From Pseudomonas sp. ACM7 (GTDB taxonomy: Bacteria > Pseudomonadota > Gammaproteobacteria > Pseudomonadales > Pseudomonadaceae), in NCBI RefSeq assembly GCF_004136015.1, contig NZ_CP024866.1:6025672-6089671 (forward strand): DNA of 64,000 nucleotides, in the 5' to 3' direction. Every line of letters starts with the position of its first letter. Positions within the stretch are counted from its first letter, which is position 1. Under the pieces are notes generated by a model. It ran no database searches, had not been told where the DNA came from, and saw only the letters and a list, made by a program, of their open reading frames with translations. A program made the translations under genes and the position numbers. Below are positions 1 to 8,254 of the stretch, in pieces.

Positions 1-99
1 ACAATCTTGTAATGTGCGCCTCATCTGACTGACAGCTTTGATCTACGATGATCAAGGCTGGCCAGTTTTGTATTACTTCGAAACACTCCTTGAATGCCT

Positions 100-135
100 G
101 GCCAAAAAAAATGGTCAGAATGCATTTTTTTGGCC
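100..135. other. A-tract/T-tract hairpin upstream of the DUF411 gene
   Basis: GGCC followed by eight A and TG is mirrored, after a short loop, by CA, seven T and GGCC. The stem could pair over about 13 bases with one bulge. It ends 21 bases before the ATG of the next gene. It may be a terminator of an upstream gene outside the window or a structured 5' leader. Nothing else is recognisable in positions 1-156. Confidence 0.45.
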
Positions 136-156
136 GCAATTCGAAACGAGATTCCC

Positions 157-603
157 ATGCGAACCCACCTGCGTCTGGTCGCCCTGAGCGCCCTGTTCAT
201 TTCCTCCCTGGCCCAGGCCGCCGACCTGATCCCGATCGAGGTTCACCGCGATGCCAATTGCGGTTGCTGCAAAAAATGGATCAGCCATCTGGAAGCCAAC
301 GGCTTCAAAGTCGAGGATCACGTCGAAGCCAATATGAGCGAATTCAAGCAACAGCACGGCGTGCCTCCGCGTCTGGCGTCGTGCCATACCGGTTTGATCA
401 ACGGCAAATTCGTTGAAGGTCATGTCCCTGCCGATCAGGTGCTGGCCTTGAGCAAGCGCGACGATCTGTTGGGCGTGGCCGCACCCGGTATGCCCATGGG
501 GTCGCCGGGCATGGAAATGGACGGCACGAGCGATGCGTATCAAGTGATCGGCCTGAAAAAGGACGGCTCTGACGTGGTAGTGGCGGACTACCCCGCCCAT
601 TGA
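157..603 (+). CDS. Secreted DUF411 metal-binding-type protein
   Basis: The 148-residue protein starts with a signal peptide (MRTHLRL, then a hydrophobic core ending AQA-A near residue 20), so it should be exported to the periplasm. A C-G-C-C motif (NCGCCKKW) follows shortly after and is the hallmark of the DUF411 family, often found with copper or other metal resistance genes. The Met- and Gly-rich stretch near the C-terminus (GMPMGSPGMEM) could also bind copper. The start at 157 was chosen because the signal peptide begins there; a longer reading to 94 adds an implausible N-terminus. Its exact metal and role are inferred. The stop overlaps the next start (TGATG), so the two are probably co-translated. 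Confidence 0.85.
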   Translation: MRTHLRLVALSALFISSLAQAADLIPIEVHRDANCGCCKKWISHLEANGFKVEDHVEANMSEFKQQHGVPPRLASCHTGLINGKFVEGHVPADQVLALSKRDDLLGVAAPGMPMGSPGMEMDGTSDAYQVIGLKKDGSDVVVADYPAH

Positions 604-1037
604 TGTTCGGTGCGTACATCGGGCTGTTCTTCGCCGCATTCGGTGCGGCAACCTTGCTGCCCTTGCAGTCCGAAGCGGTGTTGGTGGGGCTGTTGCTCAG
701 CGGCAAGTATTGGCTCTGGTCGCTGCTAGCCGTGGCGACATTGGGCAATGTTCTGGGGTCGCTGGTGAACTGGTGGCTGGGGCGCGGTATCGAGCGGTTT
801 CGTGATCGGCGCTGGTTTCCGGTCAGCCCGCGCCATCTGGAAAAAGCCCGAGTCCATTATCAGCGCTACGGTCATTGGTCGTTGCTGCTGAGCTGGGTGC
901 CTGTGATCGGTGATCCGCTGACCTTGGTGGCCGGCGTGATGCGCGAGCCGCTGGGGCGATTCCTGCTGATCGTGACCCTTGCCAAAGGCACCCGTTATGG
1001 TGTGTTGGCCATGGCCACATTGGGCTGGATGGGTTGA
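603..1037 (+). CDS. Small YqaA/DedA-like integral membrane protein
   Basis: A 144-residue hydrophobic protein with about four membrane segments. It carries the G-N-x-L-G-S-x-x-N-W-W-L-G motif and a later RYGHWSLLLSWVPVIGDPLT stretch (20 residues) characteristic of YqaA-type members of the SNARE-associated/DedA superfamily. Such proteins sit in the inner membrane and are linked to lipid scrambling and membrane homeostasis, but this small subfamily has no firm function. The ATG overlaps the stop of the DUF411 gene, so translation is likely coupled. Confidence 0.8.
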   Translation: MFGAYIGLFFAAFGAATLLPLQSEAVLVGLLLSGKYWLWSLLAVATLGNVLGSLVNWWLGRGIERFRDRRWFPVSPRHLEKARVHYQRYGHWSLLLSWVPVIGDPLTLVAGVMREPLGRFLLIVTLAKGTRYGVLAMATLGWMG

Positions 1038-1122
1038 ACGATCATCCACGGCGATTGCCTGTGTTTAATGTCGCCCTAATCATGCCGATCCAGCATCGGC
1101 CGATTTCCAATGGAGTTCACCC

Positions 1123-2148
1123 ATGTCCCTCACCCGCTCCCGCTGGCTGCCCGGCCTGCTGCTGACCGCTGCATTGCCTATCATTGCTCACGCCGAAGGC
1201 CCGGAATACGGGCCGGAGCTGCAAGGCTTCGAGTACCCCTACACGGTCAAGCATTTTGCCTTTGAGTCCCAGGGCAAATCCCTGCAAATGGGTTACATGG
1301 ATGTCGCAGCCCACGGCAAGGCCAATGGACGCAGCGTGGTGCTGATGCACGGCAAGAACTTCTGCGGTGCCACCTGGGACACTTCGATCAAGGCCCTGAG
1401 CGAGGCCGGTTACCGGGTCATCGCCCCGGATCAGATCGGTTTCTGCACCTCCAGTAAACCGGACAACTATCAGTACAGTTTCCAGCAACTGGCAACCAAC
1501 ACCCAGCAACTGCTCAAGGCCCTGGGCATTCAGAAGGCCAGTGTTCTCGGGCATTCCACCGGCGGCATGCTCGCCACTCGTTATGCCTTGCAATATCCCG
1601 ATCAGGTCGAGCAACTGGCGCTGGTCAATTCCATCGGACTGGAAGACTGGAAAGCCCTCGGCGTGCCCTATCGCACCGTTGATCAATGGTATGAGCGCGA
1701 GTTGAAGGTCACCGCACAAGGCATCCATGACTATCAACGCAGTACCTATTACGACGGCCGCTGGAAACCCGAGTTTGACCGCTGGGTGGACATGTATGCG
1801 GGCCTGAGCAAAGGCCCGGGTAAAACCCAGGTAGCGTGGAATTCGGCGCTGATCTACGACATGATCTTCACCCAACCGGTGTACTACGAGTTCAAGGACC
1901 TGAAGATGCCGACCCTGCTGCTGATCGGTACGTCCGACACCACGGCCATCGGCAGCGACATCGCACCGCCCGAGGTCAAGGCGAAACTCGGTCACTACAA
2001 CGTCCTCGGCAAACAGGTGGCGAAACTGATTCCCCGGTCGACGCTGGTCGAATTCCCCGGCATGGGACACGCGCCGCAAATGGAGGAACCGGCGCAATTC
2101 CACCAGGCCCTGCTCGCCTGGCTGAACAAAACCAACCCCCTTCATTGA
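1123..2148 (+). CDS. Exported alpha/beta hydrolase
   Basis: 341 residues. A signal peptide (residues 1 to about 24, ending AHA-EG) indicates export. The alpha/beta hydrolase fold is shown by the oxyanion HG motif (LMHGKNFCG, about residue 75), the nucleophile elbow GHSTGG with Ser145, and a C-terminal catalytic His in the GMGHAPQMEEP segment. Substrate is unknown; relatives are annotated as esterases or epoxide-hydrolase-like enzymes. It lies 13 bases upstream of a dehydrogenase on the same strand and is probably co-transcribed with it. Confidence 0.88.
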   Translation: MSLTRSRWLPGLLLTAALPIIAHAEGPEYGPELQGFEYPYTVKHFAFESQGKSLQMGYMDVAAHGKANGRSVVLMHGKNFCGATWDTSIKALSEAGYRVIAPDQIGFCTSSKPDNYQYSFQQLATNTQQLLKALGIQKASVLGHSTGGMLATRYALQYPDQVEQLALVNSIGLEDWKALGVPYRTVDQWYERELKVTAQGIHDYQRSTYYDGRWKPEFDRWVDMYAGLSKGPGKTQVAWNSALIYDMIFTQPVYYEFKDLKMPTLLLIGTSDTTAIGSDIAPPEVKAKLGHYNVLGKQVAKLIPRSTLVEFPGMGHAPQMEEPAQFHQALLAWLNKTNPLH

Positions 2149-2161
2149 TGAGGTAAGGCTG

Positions 2162-3115
2162 ATGGCAGTGCAGATTGCGGTGATTGATGACTGGCAGGAC
2201 GTGGCCCGTGACGTGGTGGACTGGTCGGTGCTGGACGACATCGGCCAAGTGAATTTCATCCATGACTACCCTGCCGACAACGAAATCCTGGCGGCACGGC
2301 TGGGCGAGTTCGAGGTGATCTGCGTGATGCGCGAGCGCACCCGGTTCGATGAGGACCTGCTGCGACGCTTACCGAAACTCAAGCTGCTGGTCACCGGCAG
2401 CATGCGTAACGCCGCCCTGGACCTGAAAGCGGCCGCCGCGCTGGGCATTCAGGTCTGTGGCACCGACAGTTACAAGCACGCCGCGCCGGAACTGACCTGG
2501 GCGCTGATCATGGCGACGACCCGCAACCTGGTGGTCGAAGCCAACGCCCTGCGCGCCGGTTTATGGCAGCAAAGCCTGGGTGGCGACCTGCACGGCAAGA
2601 CCCTGGCGATCCTGGGTCTGGGCAGCATCGGCACTCGCGTTGCCCAGTTCGGTCAAGTATTCGGCATGCGGGTGATTGCCTGGAGCGAGAACCTGACCGC
2701 CGAACGTGCAGCCGAGGTCGGCGTGTCCTACGTCAGCAAACAGGAACTGTTCGAACAGGCCGATGTGCTGTCGGTCCATCTGGTACTCAGCGATCGTAGC
2801 CGAGGCTTGGTGGACGCCCAGGCGCTGGACTGGATGAAACCCACGGCGCTGCTGGTCAACACGGCGCGTGGGCCGATCGTCGATGAAGCGGCGTTGATCA
2901 AGGCGTTGCAGAAACGGCGACTGGCAGGCGCTGCGCTGGACGTCTTCGAGCAGGAACCCTTGCCGCCTCATCATCCGTTCAGAACCCTGGACAATGTGCT
3001 GGCCACGCCCCACGTCGGGTATGTCAGCCAGCAGAACTATCACCAGTTCTTTTCGCAGATGATTGAGGACATTCAGGCCTGGTCTGCGGGAGAACCGATC
3101 CGTCTACTGAGCTAA
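2162..3115 (+). CDS. D-2-hydroxyacid dehydrogenase family protein
   Basis: 317 residues, normal for the family. The Rossmann NAD-binding motif GLGSIG lies near residue 145. The substrate arginine is in the VNTARGPIVDE segment, the conserved Glu in the DVFEQEPLP region, and the catalytic His in ATPHVGYVS. It would reduce a 2-keto acid or oxidise a D-2-hydroxy acid in the cytoplasm; the natural substrate cannot be told. A purine-rich RBS (aggtaagg) precedes the ATG. Not to be confused with the second family member at 25372, which is KguD. Confidence 0.88.
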   Translation: MAVQIAVIDDWQDVARDVVDWSVLDDIGQVNFIHDYPADNEILAARLGEFEVICVMRERTRFDEDLLRRLPKLKLLVTGSMRNAALDLKAAAALGIQVCGTDSYKHAAPELTWALIMATTRNLVVEANALRAGLWQQSLGGDLHGKTLAILGLGSIGTRVAQFGQVFGMRVIAWSENLTAERAAEVGVSYVSKQELFEQADVLSVHLVLSDRSRGLVDAQALDWMKPTALLVNTARGPIVDEAALIKALQKRRLAGAALDVFEQEPLPPHHPFRTLDNVLATPHVGYVSQQNYHQFFSQMIEDIQAWSAGEPIRLLS

Positions 3116-3131
3116 TACCGAGTCATCGTTC

Positions 3132-3206
3132 TTCGCGAGCAAGCCCGCTCCCACATTTGATCTGTGTCGTCCACAAAATCAATGTGGGAGCGAGCTTGCT
3201 CGCGAA
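3132..3206. repeat. REP pair (BIME-like)
   Basis: Two inverted copies of the Pseudomonas REP core (TTCGCGAGCAAGCCCGCTCC and its reverse complement) flank a short loop between convergent genes. This is copy 1 of nine in the window. Confidence 0.9.
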
Positions 3207-3222
3207 TGGCCTCACCACCGAT

Positions 3223-3996
3223 CTAACTGCCCTTCTCTGCCACAAACGCCGCCGTCTCATAGGGCACAGCGACTACGTCTCTGCCACGCAGATCAGGCTC
3301 CGCCGCAATCAGAGCCCTGATCTGCTCATCCACCTTCGCCCGCTCCTCCGCTGGTAATGCCTCCACAAAACTGGTGGAGCGCACGCGGTTGAAAATCACA
3401 TCTTCCGGCGAACCTGTATGCCCATGGCTGAAACGCTGTTCTGCCAGCGGTCCGAACGCCGCATGCGGAAACGCCCGGCGCCAGGCCCCGGTGTAATAGC
3501 GCGGCGTATCGCCCTCCAGCGCATTGACGATCGCATCCAGTTTCGGCACCCAGCTCACCCGGGAATCACGCAGGTTCCACACCAGTCCCAGCTTGCCGCC
3601 GGGTTTGAGTACACGGGCAATTTCGGTCAGTGCTTCAGTACTGGCAAACCAGTGAAAGGCCTGGGCGCAGATCACCACGTCCACCGAAGCATCGGGCAGC
3701 GGCAGGTCCATGGCGGTGCCGCTGACGGCCAGCACTTCGGGGAAGGCTTCGGACAATTTCTCGAGCATCTGCGCCACCGGCTCCACCGCAATCACTTGCG
3801 CACCCGTCGCCACCAGCCGACCGGTGAACTTGCCAGTGCCGGCGCCCAGATCAACCACGGCTTTGTCCGCGTTCAAACCAAGGGTGCCCGTCAGCCAATT
3901 GGCCACTTGCGGCGGATAGTCCGGACGACCGCGAACGTAGGTATCAGCGCCGGCTTTATAGCCGGCGGCCGCCGAGTGATGGACCTGATCTTTCAT
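3223..3996 (-). CDS. Class I SAM-dependent methyltransferase
   Basis: 257 residues. The N-terminal half is a Rossmann methyltransferase: motif I VVDLGAGTGKFT near residue 45, an acidic ribose-binding position in VIAVEPV, and motif II/III DVVICAQAFHWF. This pattern matches the Methyltransf_11 group with an HWF motif (trans-aconitate methyltransferase/ubiquinone-type relatives). It should methylate a small molecule in the cytoplasm; the substrate is unknown. A GGAG ribosome binding site sits just upstream of the ATG at 3996. Confidence 0.85.
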   Translation of the reverse strand: MKDQVHHSAAAGYKAGADTYVRGRPDYPPQVANWLTGTLGLNADKAVVDLGAGTGKFTGRLVATGAQVIAVEPVAQMLEKLSEAFPEVLAVSGTAMDLPLPDASVDVVICAQAFHWFASTEALTEIARVLKPGGKLGLVWNLRDSRVSWVPKLDAIVNALEGDTPRYYTGAWRRAFPHAAFGPLAEQRFSHGHTGSPEDVIFNRVRSTSFVEALPAEERAKVDEQIRALIAAEPDLRGRDVVAVPYETAAFVAEKGS

Positions 3997-4088
3997 GGCA
4001 GTGCTCCAGATCTACAACGAATGCTATCGAGCATAGCGCCTCGATTTGAGCTTTCCTTGCATAGACCGCCAGAAAGAAATGAATAATT

Positions 4089-4133
4089 GTTCACCCTGTG
4101 GTGTTCACCTTTCATCCCCCATGAGAGTTCACC
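4089..4133. promoter_or_regulatory. Three direct GTTCACC repeats
   Basis: GTTCACC occurs at 4089, 4103 and 4127 in the 223-base gap between the divergent methyltransferase and TPR genes. Repeated heptamers in a divergent promoter region suggest a regulator binding site, but no known consensus was recognised. Confidence 0.3.
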
Positions 4134-4219
4134 ATTTCAGCCTGCGTGATAATACTTTGCGCCGCACATTGCCGGGACGTGGTACGAACTGAAACGAATT
4201 AACCTGTGGAGCATCGCCC

Positions 4220-4756
4220 ATGAACACCCGTTTCGCTGTGTTAACCGCCCCGTTGCTGCTGGCAGTCGCCTTGTCCAGTTCGCTTGCATTCGCCAATGGT
4301 GGTGGCGATGACGCCCCCGCAAGACCCAATTGCCCCAAAGGGCAGGTCTTCGACTCCCGGTCGCAAAAATGCCTCAAGCAAACCAGCAGTCTGGTGCCGG
4401 ACGCCGACCGCGCCGATTACGCTTATCGCCTGGCCAAGGACGGTCGCTACGAAGAAGCCTTGGCCCTGCTCGACACCCTCAAAGAGCCAAACACCGCCAA
4501 GGCCTTGAACTATCGCGGCTACGCTACACGTAAACTGGGGCGCACCGACGAAGGCATCGGTTATTACCTGCAATCGGTCCAACTTGACCCGCACTACGCA
4601 CAAGTTCGCGAATACCTTGGCGAAGCGTATGTGATCAAAGGTCGGCTGGACCTCGCCCAGGAACAGTTGCAGCAGATCAAAACCATCTGCGGCAGCACCA
4701 CCTGCGAGGAATACCAGGACCTGGCCGAAGCCATCAACGATTCATCGAAAACCTGA
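4220..4756 (+). CDS. Exported tetratricopeptide-repeat protein
   Basis: 178 residues with a signal peptide (hydrophobic core LTAPLLLAVALSSSLAFA, cleavage near residue 26). A Cys-containing N-terminal segment (CPKGQVFDSRSQKC) is followed by at least two TPR units (YAYRLAKDGRYEEALALLD and the LNYRGYATRKLGRTDEGIGY region) and a Cys pair near the C-terminus. It is likely a periplasmic scaffold. It ends about 24 bases before the sigma-factor gene, so it is probably part of a TPR / sigma / anti-sigma operon. A GGAG RBS supports the start. Confidence 0.85.
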   Translation: MNTRFAVLTAPLLLAVALSSSLAFANGGGDDAPARPNCPKGQVFDSRSQKCLKQTSSLVPDADRADYAYRLAKDGRYEEALALLDTLKEPNTAKALNYRGYATRKLGRTDEGIGYYLQSVQLDPHYAQVREYLGEAYVIKGRLDLAQEQLQQIKTICGSTTCEEYQDLAEAINDSSKT

Positions 4757-4780
4757 CACACCGAGCAGACGGAGGTCGCC

Positions 4781-5308
4781 ATCGCCAGCGATCAGGCAAT
4801 ACGGACAGAACTGGGGCAGCACCTGGCGCGTTTATGGCGCTACGGCTTGCTGTTGTCCCGGCAACGGCATGTCGCCGAAGACCTGGTGCAGGCCACCTGC
4901 GTGCGGGCGCTCGAGCGTGCCGGGCAGTTTGTCCCGGGCAGCCGCATGGACCGCTGGTTGCTGAGTATTCTGCACTCGATCTGGCTCAACGAAGTCCGCT
5001 CCCGAAGGGTGCGTCATGGACAGGGGCTGGTGGATGCCGACAACGCCTTGTCGTTCGATGGTGAATACGCGGCGCAAACCCATGTCCTCGCGGCTCAGGT
5101 GATCAGGCGTGTGGATGGCCTGCCCGAAGCCCAGCGCGAAACGGTGTTTCTCGCCTACGTCGAGGGTTTGTCCTACCGCGAAGTGGCCGAGGTCCTGGAC
5201 GTGCCCATCGGCACGGTCATGAGTCGCCTGGCCGCCGCACGCGCGAAACTGGCCGAGTATCCGCCATTGCACACTGTGCCGAACCCTTCCACTGGAGAAC
5301 GTCGATGA
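4781..5308 (+). CDS. Sigma-70 family (ECF-type) RNA polymerase sigma factor, non-canonical start
   Basis: About 175 residues. Region 2 (HLARLWRYGLLLSRQRHVAEDLVQ ... RWLLSILHSIWLNEVR) and region 4 (LPEAQRETVFLAYVEGLSYREVAEVLDVPIGTVMSRL) are clear. The frame is open from the TGA at 4754, but no ATG, GTG or TTG lies before a TTG at 4847, and starting there would remove the beginning of region 2. A strong GGAGGT (4771-4776) sits four bases before ATC at 4781, reading I/M-A-S-D-Q. I infer translation from this ATC, or that an ATG was lost. The stop overlaps the anti-sigma ATG (ATGA), typical of coupled sigma/anti-sigma pairs. Confidence 0.75.
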   Translation: MASDQAIRTELGQHLARLWRYGLLLSRQRHVAEDLVQATCVRALERAGQFVPGSRMDRWLLSILHSIWLNEVRSRRVRHGQGLVDADNALSFDGEYAAQTHVLAAQVIRRVDGLPEAQRETVFLAYVEGLSYREVAEVLDVPIGTVMSRLAAARAKLAEYPPLHTVPNPSTGERR

Positions 5309-6081
5309 ACGACAGCGCACGACCGACGATACCCTCGGATGAGCAACTGGTGGCCTACCTCGACAACCAGCTCGACAGCGAACAGCGCACCCGTATCGAC
5401 GCGGCCATCCTTGATGACCCAACGCTCAACCTGCGCCTGCAATGGCTGGCCCGCAGCAGCCTGCCGTTCAAGGAGGCCTACGACGAGTTGGGTCGACAGG
5501 CGCCCGTGGATCGCTTGCAATCGATGCTCGACACCTTGCCTTCACCTGAACGCCCGGCCATGAATCGGCGCTGGTTTCTCGCAGCGGCCGCCGGATTGGT
5601 GGTGAGCGGTGTGGTAGCGGATCGGCTGTTCCTCGGTTGGCAGTTGAGTCAGCAAAAGGAAAACTGGCGCGGGCTGGTGGCCGAGTACATGTCGCTTTAC
5701 GTGCCGCAAACCCTGGACCACTTGCCCACTGACGAAGCCGCTCAGCAGGCGCAACTGCGGACCATCGATGCGCGTCTTGGCCTGAATCTTGTGCCGGCGA
5801 AACTGACCCTGCCACGGTCCGAGTTCAAGCGCGCGCAAATCCTCGAGTACGACGGTGTCGCCATTGCCCAGATTACCTACCTGGACCCGGCCCACGGCCC
5901 CATGGCGCTGTGCGTCACCCGCTCCAACAGCGGCAGCCGGCATTTCGCCCAGGAGCGCCGGTACGGGATGAACATTGTCTATTGGGCTGACATGCAACAT
6001 GCCTGGATGTTGATCGGGCATAACCCGGTGGCGGATCTGGAGGACATGGCGAAATTGTTGAGAGGCCGGCTTAGTGCGTGA
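5305..6081 (+). CDS. Anti-sigma factor / transmembrane regulator
   Basis: 258 residues. The N-terminal about 85 residues form a cytoplasmic anti-sigma-like domain (DEQLVAYLDNQLDSEQRTRID); it lacks the HxxxCxxC zinc motif. One membrane segment follows (RRWFLAAAAGLVVSGVVADRL, about residues 90-110), and the rest is a periplasmic domain of unknown ligand. The 4-base overlap with the sigma gene and the domain order show it is the partner that holds the sigma factor inactive. The signal sensed is unknown; the exported TPR protein upstream is a candidate component. Confidence 0.85.
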   Translation: MNDSARPTIPSDEQLVAYLDNQLDSEQRTRIDAAILDDPTLNLRLQWLARSSLPFKEAYDELGRQAPVDRLQSMLDTLPSPERPAMNRRWFLAAAAGLVVSGVVADRLFLGWQLSQQKENWRGLVAEYMSLYVPQTLDHLPTDEAAQQAQLRTIDARLGLNLVPAKLTLPRSEFKRAQILEYDGVAIAQITYLDPAHGPMALCVTRSNSGSRHFAQERRYGMNIVYWADMQHAWMLIGHNPVADLEDMAKLLRGRLSA

Positions 6082-6131
6082 TCTCATTTGTCACTATGCT
6101 GGGTGTCCCAATTCCAAGGAGGAACCTACCC

Positions 6132-6761
6132 ATGCCGATTTCTTCACGCACTGCTTTGCTGGTCATCGACGTACAGAACGACTTCATCCCCGGCGGCCAT
6201 CTACCGGTGCCGGAGGGCGACCGGATCGTCCCGCTGATCAACCGCCTCGGCGCCCGGTTCACTCAAGTCATCATCGCCCAGGACTGGCACCCGGCCGGAC
6301 ATGCGTCCTTCGCCTCCAGCCACCCGGGCCGCGCGCCTTATGACGTCATTCAACTGCCTTATGGCGAACAGACGCTCTGGCCGGACCATTGCGTGCGAGC
6401 CACGCCCGGTGCCGAGTTGCACAAGGATCTGGACCTGCCCCAAGCCCAATTGATCATCCGCAAGGGCTGCAACCCGGACATCGACAGTTACTCGGCGTTT
6501 CTGGAGGCGGACCGAACGACCACCACAGGCTTGGCCGGGTACTTGAAGGAACGCGGTATCGACACGGTTTATCTGGTTGGGCTGGCACTCGATTTCTGCG
6601 TGATGTTTTCCGCACTGGATGCGCGGGCGGCAGGGTTTAACGCGTTTGTGGTGTTGGATGCGTGTCGGGCGATTGATCTGGACGGCTCACTGGCCGCGGC
6701 GATCGAGCGGATGCAGGTGGCTGGGGTTGGGTTGATTGAATCCACCGAAGTGCCAGGTTAA
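6132..6761 (+). CDS. pncA: Nicotinamidase/pyrazinamidase
   Basis: 209 residues of the isochorismatase fold. It hydrolyses nicotinamide to nicotinate for NAD salvage. Catalytic Asp is in LLVIDVQNDF, metal ligands are in QDWHPAGHASF (Asp-x-His-x3-His), the catalytic Lys is in the IIRKGCN region, and the nucleophile Cys is in LALDFCV. The start at 6132 is set by a strong AAGGAGG nine bases upstream. An in-frame reading back to 6078 lacks an RBS. Confidence 0.93.
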   Translation: MPISSRTALLVIDVQNDFIPGGHLPVPEGDRIVPLINRLGARFTQVIIAQDWHPAGHASFASSHPGRAPYDVIQLPYGEQTLWPDHCVRATPGAELHKDLDLPQAQLIIRKGCNPDIDSYSAFLEADRTTTTGLAGYLKERGIDTVYLVGLALDFCVMFSALDARAAGFNAFVVLDACRAIDLDGSLAAAIERMQVAGVGLIESTEVPG

Positions 6762-6766
6762 CCCCC

Positions 6767-6939
6767 TGTAGCAGCTGTCGAGCAGCGCGAGGCTGCGTTC
6801 GGCTGCGTTCGGCTGCGAAGCAGTCGTAAAGTCAGGCACCCCGTTCTTCCAGGAAAACCGCATCCGTCGGGTTGGCGAGGACTTCGGTCGAGCGCGACCC
6901 CGGCTCGAACGCAGCCTCGCGGGCTCGGCAGCTGCTACA
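6767..6939. repeat. Long inverted repeat, TGTAGCAGCTG family
   Basis: The ends TGTAGCAGCTG and CAGCTGCTACA are inverted, as are the inner arms GCTGCGTTCGGCTGCGAAGC and the facing GAACGCAGCC. Related copies lie at 29539, 30976 and 58242. The family differs from REP and is probably a small non-autonomous palindromic element. Confidence 0.75.
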
Positions 6940-6948
6940 AAAAATGCG

Positions 6949-8250
6949 TCAGGCTGAGGTGGGCAGCCACAAACGGAACCGTGCGCCGCCCAATGGCGAC
7001 GGTTCCACAGTCAGTGTGCCGCCCTGGGCTTCCAGCGCCCGCCGACTGATTGCCAACCCCAGACCGAAGCCTCCCGTGGCCCGATCCCGACTGCGATCCA
7101 GCCGATAGAACGGTTCGAAAATCCGCTCACGCTCCTCATCCGGAATACCGATCCCGTCATCGTCCACCCAGATTTCAGCCCCCTTGGCACACACCCGCAC
7201 ACCAATCTGAATGCGTTTTTCGCAGTAGCGCATCGCATTGCGTAGCAGGTTCTGAATAGCACGGGCGGTCAGCCTTGGGTCGAGGGCGAAGCGTTCAAGT
7301 TGTCCGTGCAAGAGCACATCGATAACGATGTCCGGGGATTCCAGTTCTTCGTCGACACTGCCAAGGATGCTGTCGATAAATTCATCCAGCGACACTTCGA
7401 CCTGCTCCGGCAACCGCGCCGGGTTTTGCAGGCGGCTGTAGGACAGCAGTTCCAGCACCAACTCATCGAGTTCGCGAATGTGCGCGACCAGACCTTGCAG
7501 ACGCTCGCGACTGGCGGCGGGTAAATCGTCGGACAGTGCCAGCGCCAGGCCGAAATCCAGTCGTGTCAGGGGCGTGCGCAATTCGTGAGAGACGGCATTG
7601 AGCAGGTCGCGCTGCTGGTTAAGCAGGTTCTCGATATCGCCAGCCATGGTGTCGAAGACATTGGCCAGGCTGCCGATGTTGGAGCTTGGGGAAATCTGCG
7701 TGCGCTCGCCGAGGTGACCCTTACCGAAACGTTCAGCCGTACCTTTGAGGCGTTCCAGGTCGCGCCAGTGCGGGCGCAACCACAGCAACAGGCAGGCGAG
7801 CATGGTAGCGCCGATCAGCACGTTGATGCTCCAGTACAACAGGCTGACGTCCATCGGGTCCGGCGGCACGACCATCTCCACCACCGTCCGCTCGTTCAGC
7901 GGCGACACCGCCAGGGTGCGCCAGCCCCAGTCGCCAATGCGCACGACGTTCTCGCCACGCTGCAGACGCTTGCGCTCATCAGGGGTGAAATCGGCATCGT
8001 CGTTACCGGTCAGGACGATGTGCAGCGGCTTGAATTCCTTGTCCATCTCTGCGGCCAATGCCGGCCACTGTTCCGGGGGCACGGCGTGAAACTGTTTGAC
8101 GATGAGGGTTTGCAGCCCGCGCGAATAATCGAGGTTGTAGGTGACAAAGCGCTCCTGGAAGACCTTGATCACCACGTCAGGCACCAGATAGATCGCCGCG
8201 CTGTACGAAACGATGGTCACCAGGTACAGGCGAAACAGGATTCTGAACAT
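6949..8250 (-). CDS. Two-component sensor histidine kinase (RstB/PA1438-like)
   Basis: 433 residues. An N-terminal membrane segment (ILFRLYLVTIVSYSAAIYLV), a periplasmic sensor domain of about 130 residues and a second membrane segment (near residues 160-180) are followed by HAMP, the DHp box with phospho-acceptor His (NAVSHELRTPLTRLDF) and the ATPase boxes N (NLLRNAMRY), G1 (VDDDGIGIP) and G2 (GFGLGLAI). The start at 8250 was chosen because MFRILFRLY is the first membrane segment and follows the response-regulator stop by four bases. Architecture and order match RstB and P. aeruginosa PA1438. It lies divergent from the RND pump and probably controls it. Confidence 0.9.
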   Translation of the reverse strand: MFRILFRLYLVTIVSYSAAIYLVPDVVIKVFQERFVTYNLDYSRGLQTLIVKQFHAVPPEQWPALAAEMDKEFKPLHIVLTGNDDADFTPDERKRLQRGENVVRIGDWGWRTLAVSPLNERTVVEMVVPPDPMDVSLLYWSINVLIGATMLACLLLWLRPHWRDLERLKGTAERFGKGHLGERTQISPSSNIGSLANVFDTMAGDIENLLNQQRDLLNAVSHELRTPLTRLDFGLALALSDDLPAASRERLQGLVAHIRELDELVLELLSYSRLQNPARLPEQVEVSLDEFIDSILGSVDEELESPDIVIDVLLHGQLERFALDPRLTARAIQNLLRNAMRYCEKRIQIGVRVCAKGAEIWVDDDGIGIPDEERERIFEPFYRLDRSRDRATGGFGLGLAISRRALEAQGGTLTVEPSPLGGARFRLWLPTSA

Positions 8251-8254
8251 CGAC

